A stretch of 64,000 nucleotides of DNA. It comes from Sanderia malayensis (Eukaryota; Cnidaria; Scyphozoa; Semaeostomeae; Pelagiidae). The stretch spans positions 1,798,001 to 1,862,000 of the forward strand of contig RQOL01000855.1 of assembly GCA_013076295.1 (NCBI GenBank). The letters run 5' to 3'. A program made the translations under genes and the position numbers. Position 1 is the stretch's first letter; every line of letters begins with the position of its first letter. The notes under the pieces were generated by a model that was not told the origin of the DNA, did no database searches, and worked only from the letters and a program-made list of their open reading frames with translations. Shown here piece after piece: positions 61,844-64,000 of the stretch.

Positions 61844-63617
61844 CTATCTGTGTCTCATTTCGGCTGTATGTCTGGTGATAAAGTCATGATTTTGAAGTTC
61901 ATAAGCTGTTGGTCGATCTTCAGGAAGCCTGAAAAGATATTATGGCATAAACCCCAAGAGTTAGAACGGAAAGATCAGAATGGAGATTAGTTCACTTTCC
62001 AGAAACTAACTTGGTTAAGATTAACTAACCCCAGACCTCTCGTTTACCATGTAAAACTATTAATATTTCAATGAAATTAAAATATAAAATTTATGAGCTG
62101 GTCTCCAATAACTGACCTTTGGCTAATATGTACTCGCGAGAGCTCATGGTAGAGCAACTTAAAAAGAGTCTAGGGAGTTGCTAAGAATGCTATTCCAAGC
62201 GCTCATACAAGGACATATAAGCGCAAAACAATATTTTCTGTTATTTCTAATTATAGATTTGTGTTAGCATGAAGCTCACTACAGTTCTTCCACAAATTCT
62301 CTGATCATTCATATATTTCATCTATGACGTATTCCCAATGCTAACTCCCTCCTGACTTTGCTACCAACACTAAACTAGCACGGCGGGCAGAAAGTATAGA
62401 ACTTGAAACAAAATTCAGAGTAAAATATACCTTATTAAACAGCATTCGACAAAATGTCTGCTTTCATCGCTGAAATGTTCAGGCAGATTTGGGATTTCAG
62501 CAGAATAGCTAGCAATAGCATACATGGCTGCACACGGCGAGCCATACCACGGAGGTTTGCATGTAGCCATTTCGTATACAGTACAACCAACACTCCATAT
62601 ATCCGACTTAAAATTGTTCCCAATGCCACGAATGACCTCTGGTGCCATCCAAAATGGCGTCCCTTTGCAGGAGTTTCCAGACTGTGAGCATTGGCTGAGG
62701 CTTAAATTCTGAAATTTAATGTGAATTAAAATTATAATAACTATACCATGACACTTGGAAGATATCCTTCCATGATAAGTACAATAAACAAGAACAATAA
62801 CTAATAGACTCGCTGCATAGTCGATAATTTAATAGCCACAGATAGAATGATTTGAAAGGTCGAGCTCACCAAACGCTTCGCACATCCAAAGTCTATGAGT
62901 TTCACAATACCCCCAGAGCTGAGCATAATATTTGCACCCTTTATATCACTGTAATACAAGACATCATAATATAAATTTTGGACTCGACACCACTAGAAAT
63001 CGGAATGCAAGCTTGGCAAAAGCGAGAACTGGAATGTGAAAATTAGGGGAGGTAAAATTGAAATCAAAGCGAGTTCTGTTTTGTTTTCAAAAGCCTACCG
63101 ATGAACGATGCCTTTTTCATGAAGATATGCAACTCCGGAAAGGATCTGTCGGGTGTATCGCTTGAAAACTCTTTCTTTCAAAGCACCAAACCTGCAACAA
63201 AAGCATTTTAATACAAATCGACATGGACAAAGACAATTATGGGCAATAATGCAATGCATGTTGATGTGTCACTCTCAACAACTAGGGCCTATTTCACAGG
63301 CATCTTCATTCTTGGTTTTAGTTCTTTAGTTTAGTACTCTAAATCAGTAATTTTTGTGTCGCTACCTTTTGAGAATAAGAGCCAATGATCCCCCTGAAAT
63401 ATGCTCCATGAAGATATTGACAATATTATCGTCCATGCTTGTGCCAATGAATCTGGAAGAAAATAACAAAAACATAAACAACACATCAACAAGTAAATTT
63501 AATAATAAATAAACAACAATAAAACAAAGATAAAAATTGCAGAATACTTACTTCACGATGCATTTATGATCGAGACACTTGAGCACATTAATTTCATTTT
63601 GCAGTATCTTGTATAAC
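61844..63617 (-). CDS. MAP3K19: MAP3K19/STE11-type protein kinase, C-terminal part (partial)
   Basis: Six exons of a kinase domain whose 5' part lies beyond the right edge: 63617-63552, 63452-63366, 63191-63099, 62948-62870, 62708-62431 and 61927-61844 (stop at 61844-61846). Visible kinase features in order: the helix C Glu in LQNEINVLKCLDH, hinge region IFMEHISGGSL, catalytic loop VHRDIKGANIM, DFG in LIDFGCAKRL, activation segment to GTPFWMAPEV, DIWSVGCTVYEM, and the end PEDRPTAYELQNHDFI. Residues needed for catalysis in this part are intact. HRDIKG/N, GTPFWMAPEV and SDIWSVGCT are typical of MAP3K (STE11) kinases. The GGSLALILKRFGAL region and IDFGCAKRL best match MAP3K19 (YSK4), with MAP3K2/3 as alternatives. 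The domain ends the protein. The ATP-binding lysine is not in the window. Confidence 0.85.
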
Positions 63618-64000
63618 TATATGACAAGTAGCAAGGAATTACTTTAGAAATATATGCGATGGCAAAAGAAATAATATATATTATAGGTGCGTCATGGAGA
63701 ATTGAACACTAATTCATAAGTTGAACAATATTGTGCGTATGCACACCGTAGTGTTCAACTTACGGAGCTGCTAGTATGAGAACTGAACAAAATGAGCATT
63801 TGTAACAAATTCGTGTAGAAACAATCAGATCAGGCGTATAAGAACAACAATATCTATTATTTTTACACATCTGATGATTGTCAAAGCAGAAAAGCATAAA
63901 TCGAAAGTTTCCTACAAACATTCATTTCTTTGCCTAGTTCTTATACTACATATCATACACATATTGCATGTTAAGATAATAGCATCAAAGACCTTCGCAA
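63618..64000. other. Right edge: MAP3K19-like intron sequence
   Basis: No further kinase exon was found in the last 380 bases. A short inverted pair lies at about 63709-63766 (ttgaacactaattcataag and its imperfect complement). The upstream exons of the kinase gene are outside the window. Confidence 0.4.

Overview
This is a eukaryotic, almost certainly metazoan, nuclear genome window. Genes are broken into many short exons with GT-AG introns, there is a Gly-X-Y collagen, and animal-specific families are present (APH1, NOXRED1, a TBC1D9-type Rab GAP, a MAP3K19-type kinase). The telomere-type motif CCCTAA appears inside the window. The mix of families and the dense small introns suggest an early-branching animal such as a sponge or cnidarian. 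That placement is an inference and I cannot name the species. Gene models were built by hand from splice sites, reading phase and recalled family sequences. For the complete models whose exon lengths I added up, the sum was a multiple of three; I did not add up the TBC1D9-like gene.

Left part (1-5.5 kb, + strand): the 3' end of a short-chain collagen gene, then a complete NOXRED1-like oxidoreductase gene. The latter carries two probable GC-AG introns and a 790-bp fold-back transposon in an intron.

Centre-left (6.5-24.5 kb, + strand): two tandem copies of an 18-exon gene for a very large secreted modular protein (about 1821 and 1801 aa) that I do not recognise. Exon-intron structure is conserved exon for exon. 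Divergence is very uneven: exon 1 and exons 14-18, with their introns, are nearly identical, while an acidic or basic linker in exons 6-7 is almost unalignable. In the second copy a LINE fragment replaces the intron just before exon 10. This pair is the most novel content of the window.

24.5-25.5 kb holds an AT-rich palindrome and a degenerate CTATA satellite. From 26.3 to 34.7 kb three genes lie head-to-tail on the - strand: FBXO30-like F-box/TRAF zinc finger, APH1 (gamma-secretase) and RBM22 (spliceosome). From 37.2 to 46.3 kb on the + strand there are S-adenosylmethionine synthetase with two alternative first exons, a cysteine-rich membrane-anchored protein, a satellite with embedded telomeric repeats, and a GRDP/DUF1399-type protein. 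From 47.3 to 64 kb on the - strand there are an unknown secreted 519-aa protein that may be distantly related to the tandem pair, a complete TBC1D9-like gene of more than 20 exons, and the 3' end of a MAP3K19-like kinase gene running off the right edge.

The genes do not form one pathway. Several families of small inverted-repeat transposons, tRNA-derived repeats and minisatellites fill introns and spacers.
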